Positions 1 to 8,062 are shown, counted from the first letter of the stretch. The stretch: DNA of 43,503 bases from Gammaproteobacteria bacterium (GCA_031291255.1 JARLJN010000190.1:1-43503); one strand, 5' to 3'. The notes: generated by a model not told the origin, from the letters alone. Numbers and translations are program-made.

Positions 1-105
1 ATTACAGAGGGGTTTCATAGAAAGATGAAATTGATACAAAGGAGAGCATATGGATTTAGAAATTTTGAAAATTACCGATTACGAGTTAGAGTGTTGTGTT
101 CTTAA
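1..105 (+). CDS. ISL3-family transposase, C-terminal fragment (runs off the left edge)
   Basis: The first base is already inside a reading frame that ends with TAA at 103-105. It encodes about 34 residues containing KLIQRRAYGFRNFENYRLRV, the typical C-terminal signature of DDE transposases of the ISL3 (IS204/IS1001/IS1096/IS1165) group. An ISL3-type terminal repeat follows within a few bases, which independently supports the family. The rest of the gene lies outside the window, so it cannot be judged intact or broken. The family call rests on motif recognition of a short tail, so the exact IS is unknown. Confidence 0.75.
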   Translation: MTEGFHRKMKLIQRRAYGFRNFENYRLRVRVLCS

Positions 106-106
106 A

Positions 107-135
107 CTGAGTGCCCCCTAAAGTGGGAAAGAGCC
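107..135 (+). repeat. Right terminal inverted repeat of the ISL3-type element
   Basis: Read on the minus strand, this segment starts GGCTCTTTCCCACTTTAGGG. GGCTCTT at the outer tip is the usual start of ISL3-family terminal repeats. It begins two bases after the transposase stop codon, as expected for the right end. The target duplication would be the bases just after 135 (tttatctt if 8 bp), but the left end needed to confirm it is outside the window. Confidence 0.7.
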
Positions 136-408
136 TTTATCTTCCAGTAAAGATTGTCAACGTGTTTATGAGTGTTCTAGTTGCCATGGAAGATGATGAG
201 TGCTTATTTAAAATCGCGTTAACAATCGGCGACAAATACGAAGTGGTCGAAAATTTCGACTGGTTCAAAATAAAAATCGAACAAGTGCCAAAGCTGCACC
301 TGTTCAGAATTTAGGAAAAATAGAGCGGTACGTTATAGTCATTTGAAAGATATAGTAGAAAAAATGGCTAAAGCTCTTGAGTTGTTGATTGATTATACTT
401 GGGTTATT
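136..408. other. Intergenic stretch with no supported gene
   Basis: No convincing gene is seen between the IS end and tRNA-Arg. An open frame of 67 codons begins inside the IS terminal repeat, and its start lacks a ribosome-binding site, so I treat it as chance. A perfect 15-base palindrome, gtcgaaaatttcgac, lies at 246-260 and has no obvious role. The segment may be a gene remnant cut by the insertion, but nothing in it is recognisable. Confidence 0.5.
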
Positions 409-485
409 TGGTGCGCCCGGAGGGATTCGAACCCCCGACCACCTGGTTCGAAGCCAGATACTCTATCCAGCTGAGCTACGGGCGC
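409..485 (-). tRNA. tRNA-Arg (anticodon TCG)
   Basis: The minus strand folds as a standard cloverleaf. The acceptor arm GCGCCCG pairs with CGGGCGC, the D-arm contains TAGCTCAG, the anticodon loop CTTCGAA gives anticodon TCG (reads CGA), and the T-arm carries GGTTCGAATCC. The discriminator is A, and CCA is encoded at 409-411. The whole is 77 nt with CCA. Confidence 0.97.
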
Positions 486-714
486 GTATGTATGCTGGGA
501 GGCCGAGATTATGCGTGTAAGCGGGGTTTTTATCAAGAAATTCTTGAGATTGAACCTTGAGCCTAGAGTTCATGAGATAGGCTGCGCAAAAGATAATCAG
601 GAAGAGCGTGGTGTGGCTAATAATCGATTATTCTTATTTGTTTACTCATTGTATTAAACAAATTGCTGCTGAGTGGAGGTATAATAGAGAATACATTGGA
701 GAGTGAAATATAAC

Positions 715-2589
715 ATGATGCTAAGTTATATTTTTAATAAGCTTATTCCATCGCAGATTTTAACTAATCATTATCTTGCTACGATAGCAAAAAACATAAT
801 TGGTACTTTATTTGTCGGCATTATTATTTGCCCAGTGTTTGCTTTAGTTTATTTTTACTTAAATTTTTATACTGCTACTTATTTTATTTTATTACTCGCT
901 TGTGTTTTTTGTTTAGATCTCATTTTATTTCAATATTTAAAATCAATATTTATAGTAAGAGAAATTATTCTTGTGGGTTCCGCTGTGGTACTCACCTGGT
1001 TAATGATTGCGTTAGAAGGATTGAATGACCCCGCTGCATTTTGGCTTTTGATACTACCGTTACTGGCGATTTTTTTGGGTAGTGTGATGTCTGGAATCAT
1101 ATGGGGCGTTATAGTCAGTGTGATATTAGTTATCACACATTATTTAATGTATGCTCATGTGTATATTCCACATTCTCCTATTAAAAATCCATTAAATCTA
1201 CAAATTGCCTCGTTGATAGGTTTAAATTTTGTAATGATATCGATTGCGTATCTCTTTGAAAGAGGAAAAAAAGAGAGTTTGGAGCAATTACAATATTTAG
1301 CTTTTAATGATCCATTAACAGGGTTAAAAAATCGTGCTTATTTTGAAAAGGAATTTCAAAATATCATTGTTAATACGAATGTGAAAAAAGAAAAATTAAT
1401 ACTATTGCATATTGATATAGATAATTTCAAAACGATAAATGATACTTTGGGTCACGATATAGGAGATTTGCTATTACTTGAAATGGTGAAACGTTTCAAA
1501 GCCTATTTATTGAAAGATGCAAAACTTGCAAGGGTTGGTGGCGATGAGTTTTTTATATTAATTAAGGTAGCTATAAATTACGATGTGACTGATTATGTAA
1601 AAAATTTACTAGAGCTCTCTAAAGCACCTTATTTTTTAGAAAATCAAGAAGTTGTTAGCGGCATCAGTTTAGGGATTGCGTCGTATCCAAAGGATGGTGT
1701 TTCTGCTAAAACACTAGCTCGCAGTGCAGATATTGCATTATCTGAAGCAAAGATTATAGGAAAAAATACGTTTCGATTTTTCCTTCCACATTTAGGAAAA
1801 ATTGAAAATAGAAAATTGTTAATTCGATATGAATTACCCTTGGCAATTAAGAAGAGTGAATTTTCATTAAACTTTCAACCACAATTTTATGCTAAAAATG
1901 TCAATAAAATTGAGGGAATAGAAATTTTAATTCGATGGAATAATCCAACATTAGGATCTGTTGATTCCGCTGATTTTATACCTATCGCTGAAAATATAGG
2001 TCTGATAAGAATGATAGATATGTGGGTGTTAGACGAAGCGTGCAGGCAGCTTAATTTATGGAATAAAGATGGACTGGTAGGTGAGGATATTAAAATATGT
2101 ATTAATATATCAGCGCCTCAACTACAAAATTTAAATCTTGTTAAAAATTTAAGTGACTGTTTTAAGAAATATGAAATAAATACAAATAATGTTGAAATTG
2201 AAATTACTGAGACGAGTTTGATAAGCAATCAAGATTCTGCCATAGCAATGCTGAATGAAATAAAAAAGCTTGGAGTTAGCTTGGCTATAGATGATTTTGG
2301 AACAGGTTATTCTTCTTTGAGTTATTTAACAAAGCTGCCAATATACATTTTGAAAATAGATCAATCATTTATTAAGATATTAACGGATAAGTCAGAGAAT
2401 GCAATTATTGTTAAAACTATAATTGATTTAGCACATGATTTGAAGTTAAAAGTGATAGCAGAAGGTGTAGAAACAATAGAGCAGCTGAAAATTCTGCAGA
2501 ATTTAGATTGTGATTTTGTGCAAGGATATTATTTATCTCATCCTCTGAATCTTGAAGATATAGAAGTGCTTTTGCGTAAGTCTATTTGA
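715..2589 (+). CDS. Membrane-bound GGDEF-EAL cyclic-di-GMP protein
   Basis: This is a tandem diguanylate cyclase/phosphodiesterase that should make or break cyclic di-GMP at the inner membrane. The first ~185 residues hold about five to six hydrophobic segments. A GGDEF domain follows, with NDPLTGLKNR and an intact RVGGDEFF at about residues 275-280. An EAL domain completes the protein, with EIL in place of EAL but with ITET, DDFGTGYSSL, KIDQSF, AEGVET and QGYYLSHP preserved, so phosphodiesterase activity is plausible. The RxxD product-inhibition site before GGDEF is absent: L and A occupy the R and D positions. I chose ATG 715 because GGAGAG at 698-703 sits 11 bases upstream; the in-frame GTG at 703 overlaps that ribosome site. 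It is monocistronic and convergent with ackA. Confidence 0.93.
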   Translation: MMLSYIFNKLIPSQILTNHYLATIAKNIIGTLFVGIIICPVFALVYFYLNFYTATYFILLLACVFCLDLILFQYLKSIFIVREIILVGSAVVLTWLMIALEGLNDPAAFWLLILPLLAIFLGSVMSGIIWGVIVSVILVITHYLMYAHVYIPHSPIKNPLNLQIASLIGLNFVMISIAYLFERGKKESLEQLQYLAFNDPLTGLKNRAYFEKEFQNIIVNTNVKKEKLILLHIDIDNFKTINDTLGHDIGDLLLLEMVKRFKAYLLKDAKLARVGGDEFFILIKVAINYDVTDYVKNLLELSKAPYFLENQEVVSGISLGIASYPKDGVSAKTLARSADIALSEAKIIGKNTFRFFLPHLGKIENRKLLIRYELPLAIKKSEFSLNFQPQFYAKNVNKIEGIEILIRWNNPTLGSVDSADFIPIAENIGLIRMIDMWVLDEACRQLNLWNKDGLVGEDIKICINISAPQLQNLNLVKNLSDCFKKYEINTNNVEIEITETSLISNQDSAIAMLNEIKKLGVSLAIDDFGTGYSSLSYLTKLPIYILKIDQSFIKILTDKSENAIIVKTIIDLAHDLKLKVIAEGVETIEQLKILQNLDCDFVQGYYLSHPLNLEDIEVLLRKSI

Positions 2590-2609
2590 AGATAACATTC
2601 ATAAATTTT

Positions 2610-2640
2610 GTAGCTTGGATTGAGCATAGCAAAAATCCGA
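2610..2640 (+). repeat. Decayed GTAG-type REP copy
   Basis: The stretch gtagcttggattgagcatag, followed by caaaaatccga, is a degenerate version of the REP unit seen perfectly at 30833-30864. Several mismatches break the stem. It lies in the space between the convergent GGDEF-EAL and ackA genes, a usual place for REP elements. Confidence 0.6.
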
Positions 2641-2652
2641 TGTCTCATCAAA

Positions 2653-3828
2653 TCAATGTGATATTTTTTCTAATATATTTAAAGTCTGTTTTGCAATAAC
2701 AAGTTCTTCATTGGTTGGGATTACCCAAACGTTTACCTTACTGGTTTCTGTAGAAATAAGTTCTGCATTTTGAACATTAAATTCAGCGGAGATGTTTACG
2801 TTTAGCCAAGACAATTTATCACAAATCAATTGTCGAATTGCAGGTGAATGCTCACCTATGCCTGCTGTAAAAATTAAATTATCTAAACCGCCTAAGGCAG
2901 CAATGAGTGAGCCTATTTCTCTAACAGTTCTATAAACAAAGAGTTCTATCGCTTTTTTTGCGTTAGCTTCTTTAGAGTTTAATAAAGTGCGCATATCTGA
3001 ACTGATTCCTGATACACCAAGTAAACCACTGCGATTATATAAAAGATCAGTGATTTCTTTTGTAATCATGTTATTCGATAGCAGATATAAAATCACACCA
3101 GGGTCTATGCTGCCGCAACGTGTTCCCATGGGTAAACCATCTAGCGGCGTAAACCCCATGGTTGTTGCAATACTTTTTTTATCTTCGGTTGCGCACAAGC
3201 TTGCACCATTGCCTAGGTGCGCAATAATATTTTTTTGTGTTGCAAAAGGTTCTGGTAATGTTTCACTTATGTATTGATAAGATAAACCATGAAAACCATA
3301 ACTTTGAATTTTTAAAGGGGTGATATTTTCAGGTAATGCATATGATCTTGCAATATCAGATTCTTGTGCATGAAATGCTGTATCAAAGCAGGCGACTTGA
3401 AGTAACTTAGCATTATTTTTAAAAATGCTTTTAATACCTGCAATATTATAAGGTTGATGTAAAGGCGCTAGTGGAATGAGTTTTTCTAATTCTAAAATAA
3501 CTTCTGGAATAATTTTTACTGGCGAAGAAAATTTTTCGCCTCCATGTACGACGCGGTGACCTACAGCTTTAACATGCATAAAATGTTCTTGTTGGTGCAG
3601 CCAATTAAGTACTAAATTTAAGGCATGTTCTTGTTGATTTTTATAATTAGATTCATCGAGAGTGTGTTGGTAGATACAATTATTTTTATTATCTTTAATC
3701 TGTATAGTTAACGCTTTGTCGGTAATGTCTACGTGACCAAAAAATAAGGGTTCTAATGATGGAGTTGAAAATAAAGTAAATTTTACGCTCGCAGACCCAA
3801 TATTTAAAACTAAAATTGTCTCTTGCAT
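2653..3828 (-). CDS. ackA: Acetate kinase
   Basis: Acetate kinase interconverts acetyl phosphate plus ADP with acetate plus ATP in the cytoplasm. The protein opens with VLNIGSASVKFTLF (phosphate-binding loop of the ASKHA fold). It then has GHRVVHGG, the catalytic region CFDTAFH, YGFHGLSY, HLGNGASLCA, the MGFTPLDGLPMGTRCGSIDP block and FTAGIGEHSP. At about 391 residues it has the normal family length. I chose ATG 3828 over an in-frame TTG at 3840, because GGAA lies 7 bases upstream of the ATG and the family starts just before the VLN strand. No pta (phosphotransacetylase) gene lies beside it, so acetyl phosphate must be made from elsewhere in the genome. Confidence 0.96.
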   Translation of the reverse strand: MQETILVLNIGSASVKFTLFSTPSLEPLFFGHVDITDKALTIQIKDNKNNCIYQHTLDESNYKNQQEHALNLVLNWLHQQEHFMHVKAVGHRVVHGGEKFSSPVKIIPEVILELEKLIPLAPLHQPYNIAGIKSIFKNNAKLLQVACFDTAFHAQESDIARSYALPENITPLKIQSYGFHGLSYQYISETLPEPFATQKNIIAHLGNGASLCATEDKKSIATTMGFTPLDGLPMGTRCGSIDPGVILYLLSNNMITKEITDLLYNRSGLLGVSGISSDMRTLLNSKEANAKKAIELFVYRTVREIGSLIAALGGLDNLIFTAGIGEHSPAIRQLICDKLSWLNVNISAEFNVQNAELISTETSKVNVWVIPTNEELVIAKQTLNILEKISH

Positions 3829-3857
3829 AGATATTTCCAATGGTTGTGTATGTTTTG

Positions 3858-4106
3858 CTATTTTTGGTAACTTAGCTTTTCAGAAGAATCATTTTCAGCA
3901 GAGTTATGCTCAGTCATTCCTGAAAAATTTTCATTGAGTGGCACCTGTTGATTCTCATCTGATTCTACTCTATAGAGAAAAATCTCTTCGCACTCAGAAA
4001 AGCTGACACCTTTAGTGCAGGGTGAGCTAGATGGCTTAGATTTAAGAATAGATTTCAAAATTGAATTTGTTGAGGTAGCCTGTGGATTAATTCTCGCACT
4101 GCTCAT
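3858..4106 (-). CDS. Small protein with SILK and RVxF-like (PP1-docking) motifs, candidate secreted effector
   Basis: This 82-residue protein has no recognised fold. Visible in it are a duplicated SILK tetrapeptide at residues 15-22 (SILKSILK), then KGVSFSECEEIF at 32-43. In eukaryotic regulators of protein phosphatase 1, a [GS]IL[RK] motif followed by [RK]x[VI]xF and a hydrophobic pair 5-8 residues later forms the docking site. All three parts occur here in the right order. The C-terminal 20 residues are polar and rich in E and S, as in many type IVB substrates. The ATG at 4106 has GAGG eight bases upstream. It lies 29 bases before ackA and after the DnaQ-like gene on the same strand. The gene itself is probable; the function is inference from short motifs. 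Confidence 0.5.
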   Translation of the reverse strand: MSSARINPQATSTNSILKSILKSKPSSSPCTKGVSFSECEEIFLYRVESDENQQVPLNENFSGMTEHNSAENDSSEKLSYQK

Positions 4107-4172
4107 TGGTTTTGCCTCACTGGTATTTGAATTATCAAAAATAACTATCTACAGACTAGTACGCAAATTAGT

Positions 4173-4208
4173 GATGGGTTACGGTGCAAAAAACGCACCT
4201 AACCCATC
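4173..4208. repeat. Palindromic repeat, copy 1 (gatgggtta hairpin)
   Basis: Arms gatgggtta and taacccatc flank an inner stem ggtgc/gcacc with a single bulged C and an A-rich loop. The same element occurs at 7996-8031 with one paired base swapped in both arms. It lies between two minus-strand genes and could also act as a transcription terminator. Confidence 0.8.
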
Positions 4209-4250
4209 CTACATATTGTACCTATCATCCCTTTGCAGAGGAAGAAGTGC

Positions 4251-5792
4251 TTAGGGTGTTCTTGATCGTAAATGCTGAAAAACACCTACAGCAGATGCAG
4301 CCTGTTCTTGTTTTGGTGCATTATTAAAAAATAAAATAGCTTTATCGCTTTTAGGCATTTGATCACTGCGCTTTGGTTTGTTTTTTGAAATTTCAACTAA
4401 TTCTTGAGTCAAACTACTAAGATATTGTTCATAACATAAGTGAGGACGATTTTCTGTTTGTGCATTGAAAACCAGCGGCAACGTGAAATCTTTAGTCTCT
4501 ATCGTATATTCAATTGTAGATGCAAGATGTGTGTTTTTTATCAAGTTGGCTTTCACATTTAGCGTAAATCCGTCAGGATACAGTTTTGCAAGTTCATGCA
4601 CAGTATTGTTCAGCATTAAAAGTGTTGCAGTATGTGCCGTGCCAGCGACAACATTTTTTGTTTTTTCTGAATCGCTTCCTAAAATCATAAATCCAACTAA
4701 AGGTAACCATTCCCAGCGTAATTTATCTGAAAACAGATTCATTGCATTTGCATAATTGGTTGCGGAAGCAGGCTTGGATTTTTCTTCAGCCAACATTAAA
4801 AACCCTCTAGGACGCAATTCTTTTTTTACTGTTTGTGCTTCATCTTGATAGCGTTGTGCTTTTGCTTGCGTCAACAATTCAGGTGTAACATTGATCTGCA
4901 TGTTTTTTATTGTTCGTGTGATTTTTTTAATTTCTTTATATTGATTAGATTGATAAAAAGAATTTTCTGCATCTATTTCAGTAACTGAATTTGATATGGC
5001 TTTAACTGTTGGATGATTAGAAAAAATGGTAAATGCGCCATACGTTGCAGCACGTTTTAATTTACTATCATTCGGTGTGGTGACTTCAATAGGAGAGTCA
5101 GCTTCTGATTTTTCACTAATGCTTTTTATCGGTCTGTGTGTGGTTATCACATTAAGTGATTTAACGAGGCGTTTTGTTTTTTCTAATGCGAGTTTCTGAT
5201 GATTAATTAAAACGGATGTTTTTATGGGTTGAACTTCTTTTTCTTCATCGATAAACGTAACATCAGAATAACCTCTATCCATCAGTGGATTTCTGTGTTC
5301 AGGCGTATATTGACTATGTATCTGGGCTTGTTTGAGAAAACTGATATGGGCATAGATTTTTGCTAGCAATACACAATGCTGTAAGGAAAGTTTATCGGCA
5401 TACTGATCGCACTGTAGTTTAAAATGCTGAGTTAAGTTCGATAATGAATAATCGCTAAGTTCTGGAATAAGTATTCTTGCTAAACTGGTTACGTTAGTGA
5501 TAGAGCGCACATGTGTTTTTAAGGGTTTAATTTCTGCAGAATTTAATTCTCTATTAATGACTTGAATATTTTTCATTGTGTTCAGCATAATAATTTCTGC
5601 ATCAGAAATAAAATTAATGAATTCTTCTGCGATACTTTTGAAAGGTTGGTCGGATGTCATCGCGTGATAAAATGTCTTATCTGTGATTTTTCCATCTTTA
5701 ATTTCAAGGCAAGCAATTTCAATCGGCAGATCATGAATGGTATCAAGCAGGTCTATGGTTTTTAAATCGATGATAACTTGTCTAGGGTGCAT
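4251..5792 (-). CDS. Degenerate DnaQ-like (DEDD exonuclease fold) protein with long unknown C-terminal region
   Basis: The first ~165 of 513 residues follow the DNA polymerase III epsilon pattern: MHPRQVIIDLKTID, PIEIACLEI, FKSIAEEFINFISDAEI, VINREL and a final helix ending LLAKIY. The catalytic acids are mostly lost. The DxE motif is D9-L-K11. The second motif, HNxxFD in active enzymes, reads LNTMKNI. The last H and D are replaced. Exonuclease activity is therefore unlikely. The remaining ~350 residues match nothing I recognise; they contain a short hydrophobic stretch (LPLVGFMILG) and a polar tail. I chose ATG 5792, which has AAAGGA eight bases upstream and matches the N-terminus of DnaQ. 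The frame stays open upstream only by reading through the tRNA-Arg gene. It may be a pseudoenzyme or a host-directed protein. Confidence 0.75.
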   Translation of the reverse strand: MHPRQVIIDLKTIDLLDTIHDLPIEIACLEIKDGKITDKTFYHAMTSDQPFKSIAEEFINFISDAEIIMLNTMKNIQVINRELNSAEIKPLKTHVRSITNVTSLARILIPELSDYSLSNLTQHFKLQCDQYADKLSLQHCVLLAKIYAHISFLKQAQIHSQYTPEHRNPLMDRGYSDVTFIDEEKEVQPIKTSVLINHQKLALEKTKRLVKSLNVITTHRPIKSISEKSEADSPIEVTTPNDSKLKRAATYGAFTIFSNHPTVKAISNSVTEIDAENSFYQSNQYKEIKKITRTIKNMQINVTPELLTQAKAQRYQDEAQTVKKELRPRGFLMLAEEKSKPASATNYANAMNLFSDKLRWEWLPLVGFMILGSDSEKTKNVVAGTAHTATLLMLNNTVHELAKLYPDGFTLNVKANLIKNTHLASTIEYTIETKDFTLPLVFNAQTENRPHLCYEQYLSSLTQELVEISKNKPKRSDQMPKSDKAILFFNNAPKQEQAASAVGVFQHLRSRTP

Positions 5793-5910
5793 GATTAATA
5801 TCCTTTTAATCATATTGAAGGTTTGATCACTATATGTCATAGCTGAATTTGGGGTCAAGGTGTAAAAATTAGGACTTAATGATTGACGTTCAAGATGTGG
5901 CTTGATTAAG

Positions 5911-5987
5911 TGGTGCGCCCGGAGAGATTCGAACTCCCGACCCCTTGGTTCGTAGCCAAGTACTCTATCCAACTGAGCTACGGGCGC
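5911..5987 (-). tRNA. tRNA-Arg (anticodon ACG)
   Basis: The minus strand gives acceptor GCGCCCG/CGGGCGC, the D-arm TAGCTCAGTTGG, an anticodon loop CTACGAA with anticodon ACG (normally edited to ICG to read CGU/C/A), and T-loop GTTCGAATC. CCA is encoded at 5911-5913. It lies just downstream of tRNA-Ser and csrA on the same strand, a conserved gammaproteobacterial order. Confidence 0.97.
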
Positions 5988-6104
5988 GCTTTGATTAATT
6001 TGTTTAATTAAAAATCAGAAATACTGAGATTGCTAAGGAGGCGTATTAAACCAACTATCATTCTTAATTTCAATCTGTTTCTAACAATGTTGCTAATATT
6101 AATG

Positions 6105-6198
6105 TGGCGGAGAGATAGGGATTCGAACCCTAGATGGAGTTTTTGGACCCCATACTCCCTTAGCAGGGGAGCGCCTTCAGCCACTCGGCCATCTCTCC
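6105..6198 (-). tRNA. tRNA-Ser (anticodon GCT)
   Basis: The minus strand starts GGAGAGA, pairing with TCTCTCC at the other end. The anticodon loop CTGCTAA in a CTCCC/GGGAG stem gives GCT (reads AGC/AGU). The long variable arm typical of class II tRNAs is present, with T-loop GTTCGAATC. CCA is encoded at 6105-6107, and the total is 94 nt. Confidence 0.97.
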
Positions 6199-6246
6199 GT
6201 ACCTTAGTTTAGTGATAAACTAAGTGAAAACGTTTAAAAATGACAA

Positions 6247-6465
6247 CTATTCAGCGTCGTCAGTTTTCTTTTCTGCACCGCTACCGGTTGGGGTAGCATT
6301 TTTTTCTTGCTGTATACGTTGGTAAATCTCTTCGCGATGCACTGAGACATCTTTAGGCGCGTTAATCCCAATACGTACTTGGTTGCCTTTAATACCTAAC
6401 ACAGTAATGACTACGTCATCACCGATAATTAGTGTTTCGCCTACGCGTCGCGTTAAAATAAGCAT
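6247..6465 (-). CDS. csrA: Carbon storage regulator CsrA
   Basis: CsrA is a small dimeric RNA-binding protein that represses or stabilises mRNAs by binding GGA motifs; in Legionellales it controls the switch between replicative and transmissive phases. The 72 residues include [38 protein letters not shown] and [11 protein letters not shown], near-identical to family consensus, including the RNA-binding VHREE strand. A strong GGAGGAG lies eight bases before ATG 6465. The tail after residue 58 is longer and more acidic than in E. coli. Downstream on the same strand are tRNA-Ser and tRNA-Arg. The leader has its own hairpin and GGA motifs (separate entry). Confidence 0.97.
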   Translation of the reverse strand: MLILTRRVGETLIIGDDVVITVLGIKGNQVRIGINAPKDVSVHREEIYQRIQQEKNATPTGSGAEKKTDDAE

Positions 6466-6507
6466 TAATCCATCTCCTCCAAAAACTGCCCTGTAATTAA
6501 GTGTTGC

Positions 6508-6536
6508 TCCTTGAAGTATTCCCCTAAGGGATACTT
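6508..6536 (-). promoter_or_regulatory. Hairpin and GGA motifs in the csrA leader
   Basis: Upstream of csrA, aagtattccc and gggatactt pair (one bulged T) around a four-base loop at 6514-6536. Immediately downstream on the minus strand is CAAGGA (6513-6508), close to the CsrA site core CARGGA, and a further GGAGGAG is the ribosome site. The arrangement suits autoregulation by CsrA or a weak terminator of lysC. Both are inference. Confidence 0.4.
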
Positions 6537-6663
6537 TAAACGATCTCTTTTTTATAAACAGCTAAATATTGAAGTCCGCCATGGTAAACAATCTGACAGA
6601 TTAGTGCAAATAGGATTTTCAAATTCTTGCGTATATTAGCAAATAGTTTCCTAATGTTGGCTT

Positions 6664-7914
6664 TTAACTCTCCATGTGGGCAGGAAATTTCTCGGATGTG
6701 GCCTTGTCTAGCTCAAAAGCTTGATGTACGGCACGAACTCCTCGCTCTAAACAATCTTCTTCAATGATGACAGAAATCTTGATTTCAGAAGTCGTAATCA
6801 TTTGAATATTGATATCAGCGTTACCTAAGGCTTTAAACATGGTGCTCGCGACGCCAGTATGGGATCGCATACCTATGCCCACTAATGACAGCTTAGCCAC
6901 GTTAGCGGTGCTTTTTATGGTGCCTGCGCCCAGCTCCAAAGCAAGTTGTTCTGCCAGTTTAAGGGCTTTAGGGAAATCGCCGCGGTGCATGGTAAAAGTA
7001 AAGTCTGTGTGCTGCTCATCTGTGGCATTTTGAGCAATCATATCAATTTCAATATTGGCTTCACTGATTAAACCTAATATATGGCCTTCAATGCCTGGAC
7101 GGTTAGGCACGCCGGAAAGCGAAATAATGGCTTCCTCGCGGCTAAAAGCAATGCCGGAGACTAAACGTTTTTTCATAATTTTTTCCTCAAGGGTGACAAG
7201 GGTGCCAGGGCCTTCATTAAAGCTAGATAAAACACGCAAAGGAACATTGTGTTTACTAGCAATCTCTACAGAGCGCATTTGTAAAACTTTAGCGCCTAAG
7301 CTGGCCATCTCTAGCATTTCTTCATAGCTGATTTGAGAAATTAAACGCGCTTCAGCAATCATTTTTGGGTCGGTGGTATAAACACCGTCAACATCAGTAA
7401 AGATTTGGCATTCATCAGCATTTAAAGCCGCAGCTAAGGCAACAGCAGTGGTATCAGAACCACCGCGACCCAGTGTAGTGGTCTCGCCATGCTCGTTAAC
7501 GCCTTGAAAGCCTGCGACTACGACGACATGTCCGTTAGCTAAATCTTTGCGTATGGCATCTGTTTTGACGTCTAAAATGCGAGCCTTGGTGTGAACATTG
7601 TCTGTTAGAATTCCTGCTTGAGCGCCCGTATAAGAGCGTGAAGAGCAATTATTTTGGGTGAGGGCGATAGCAAGCAAAGCCATGGAGGCTTGTTCGCCTG
7701 TGGAGACTAAAATGTCATATTCGCGAGGATTAGGGTCAGAGCTCAAAGCGTGAGCCAATTGAATGAGGCGGTCTGTTTCACCATACATAGCAGAAACAAC
7801 CACTACAATATTGTGACCTTCTTGTTTGGCTTTGATGATGTTAGCCGCGACTTTTTGTATGCGGTCTATAGTACCAACTGAGCTGCCACCGAATTTTTGA
7901 ACGAGTAATGCCAT
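6664..7914 (-). CDS. lysC: Aspartate kinase
   Basis: Aspartate kinase phosphorylates aspartate, the first step towards lysine/diaminopimelate, threonine and methionine. The kinase domain shows LVQKFGGSSVG at the N-terminus, VVVVSAM, LVSTGEQAS, TLGRGGSDTTAVALAAAL and IFTDVDGVYTTDP. Two ACT domains follow from about residue 260 (ISLSGVPNRPG and LSLVGIGMRSHTGVASTMF), the usual site of feedback inhibition by lysine or threonine. The 416-residue length is that of the monofunctional type. It sits between alaS and csrA, a conserved arrangement. The gap to alaS is filled by a palindromic repeat, so there is no room for a lysine riboswitch. Confidence 0.97.
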   Translation of the reverse strand: MALLVQKFGGSSVGTIDRIQKVAANIIKAKQEGHNIVVVVSAMYGETDRLIQLAHALSSDPNPREYDILVSTGEQASMALLAIALTQNNCSSRSYTGAQAGILTDNVHTKARILDVKTDAIRKDLANGHVVVVAGFQGVNEHGETTTLGRGGSDTTAVALAAALNADECQIFTDVDGVYTTDPKMIAEARLISQISYEEMLEMASLGAKVLQMRSVEIASKHNVPLRVLSSFNEGPGTLVTLEEKIMKKRLVSGIAFSREEAIISLSGVPNRPGIEGHILGLISEANIEIDMIAQNATDEQHTDFTFTMHRGDFPKALKLAEQLALELGAGTIKSTANVAKLSLVGIGMRSHTGVASTMFKALGNADINIQMITTSEIKISVIIEEDCLERGVRAVHQAFELDKATSEKFPAHMES

Positions 7915-7995
7915 GATTTATTCCGTATTTGTTACTTGTATGATGCTAGATATGGGCGTACTTGTCCAGTAATTAGCCTTACTGCGCGCGGGATT

Positions 7996-8031
7996 GGTGG
8001 GTTACGGTGCAAAAAGCGCACCTAACCCACC
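7996..8031. repeat. Palindromic repeat, copy 2 (ggtgggtta hairpin)
   Basis: Arms ggtgggtta and taacccacc enclose ggtgc/gcacc with the same bulged C and A-rich loop as the copy at 4173. The A-T pair of copy 1 is a G-C pair here, so the two copies differ by a compensatory change. It occupies the alaS-lysC gap and may terminate alaS transcripts. Confidence 0.8.
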
Positions 8032-8062
8032 CTACGTGCTGCACAAAATCCCATTCTGTGAA

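Noticed and set aside
111..314. Open frame of 67 codons after the IS
   Set aside because: It starts inside the ISL3 terminal repeat, has no ribosome site and matches no family.
4015..4254. Plus-strand frame opposite the SILK/RVxF protein
   Set aside because: It runs through a palindromic repeat, lacks a ribosome site and has no family features; the minus-strand frame is better supported.
5793..5972. N-terminal extension of the DnaQ-like protein
   Set aside because: It is a read-through of the tRNA-Arg gene (GYEPRGREFESLRAHH-type artefact); the real start is ATG 5792.
7915..8062. Lysine riboswitch before lysC
   Set aside because: The space is under 150 bases and is taken up by the palindromic repeat; no riboswitch core was seen.
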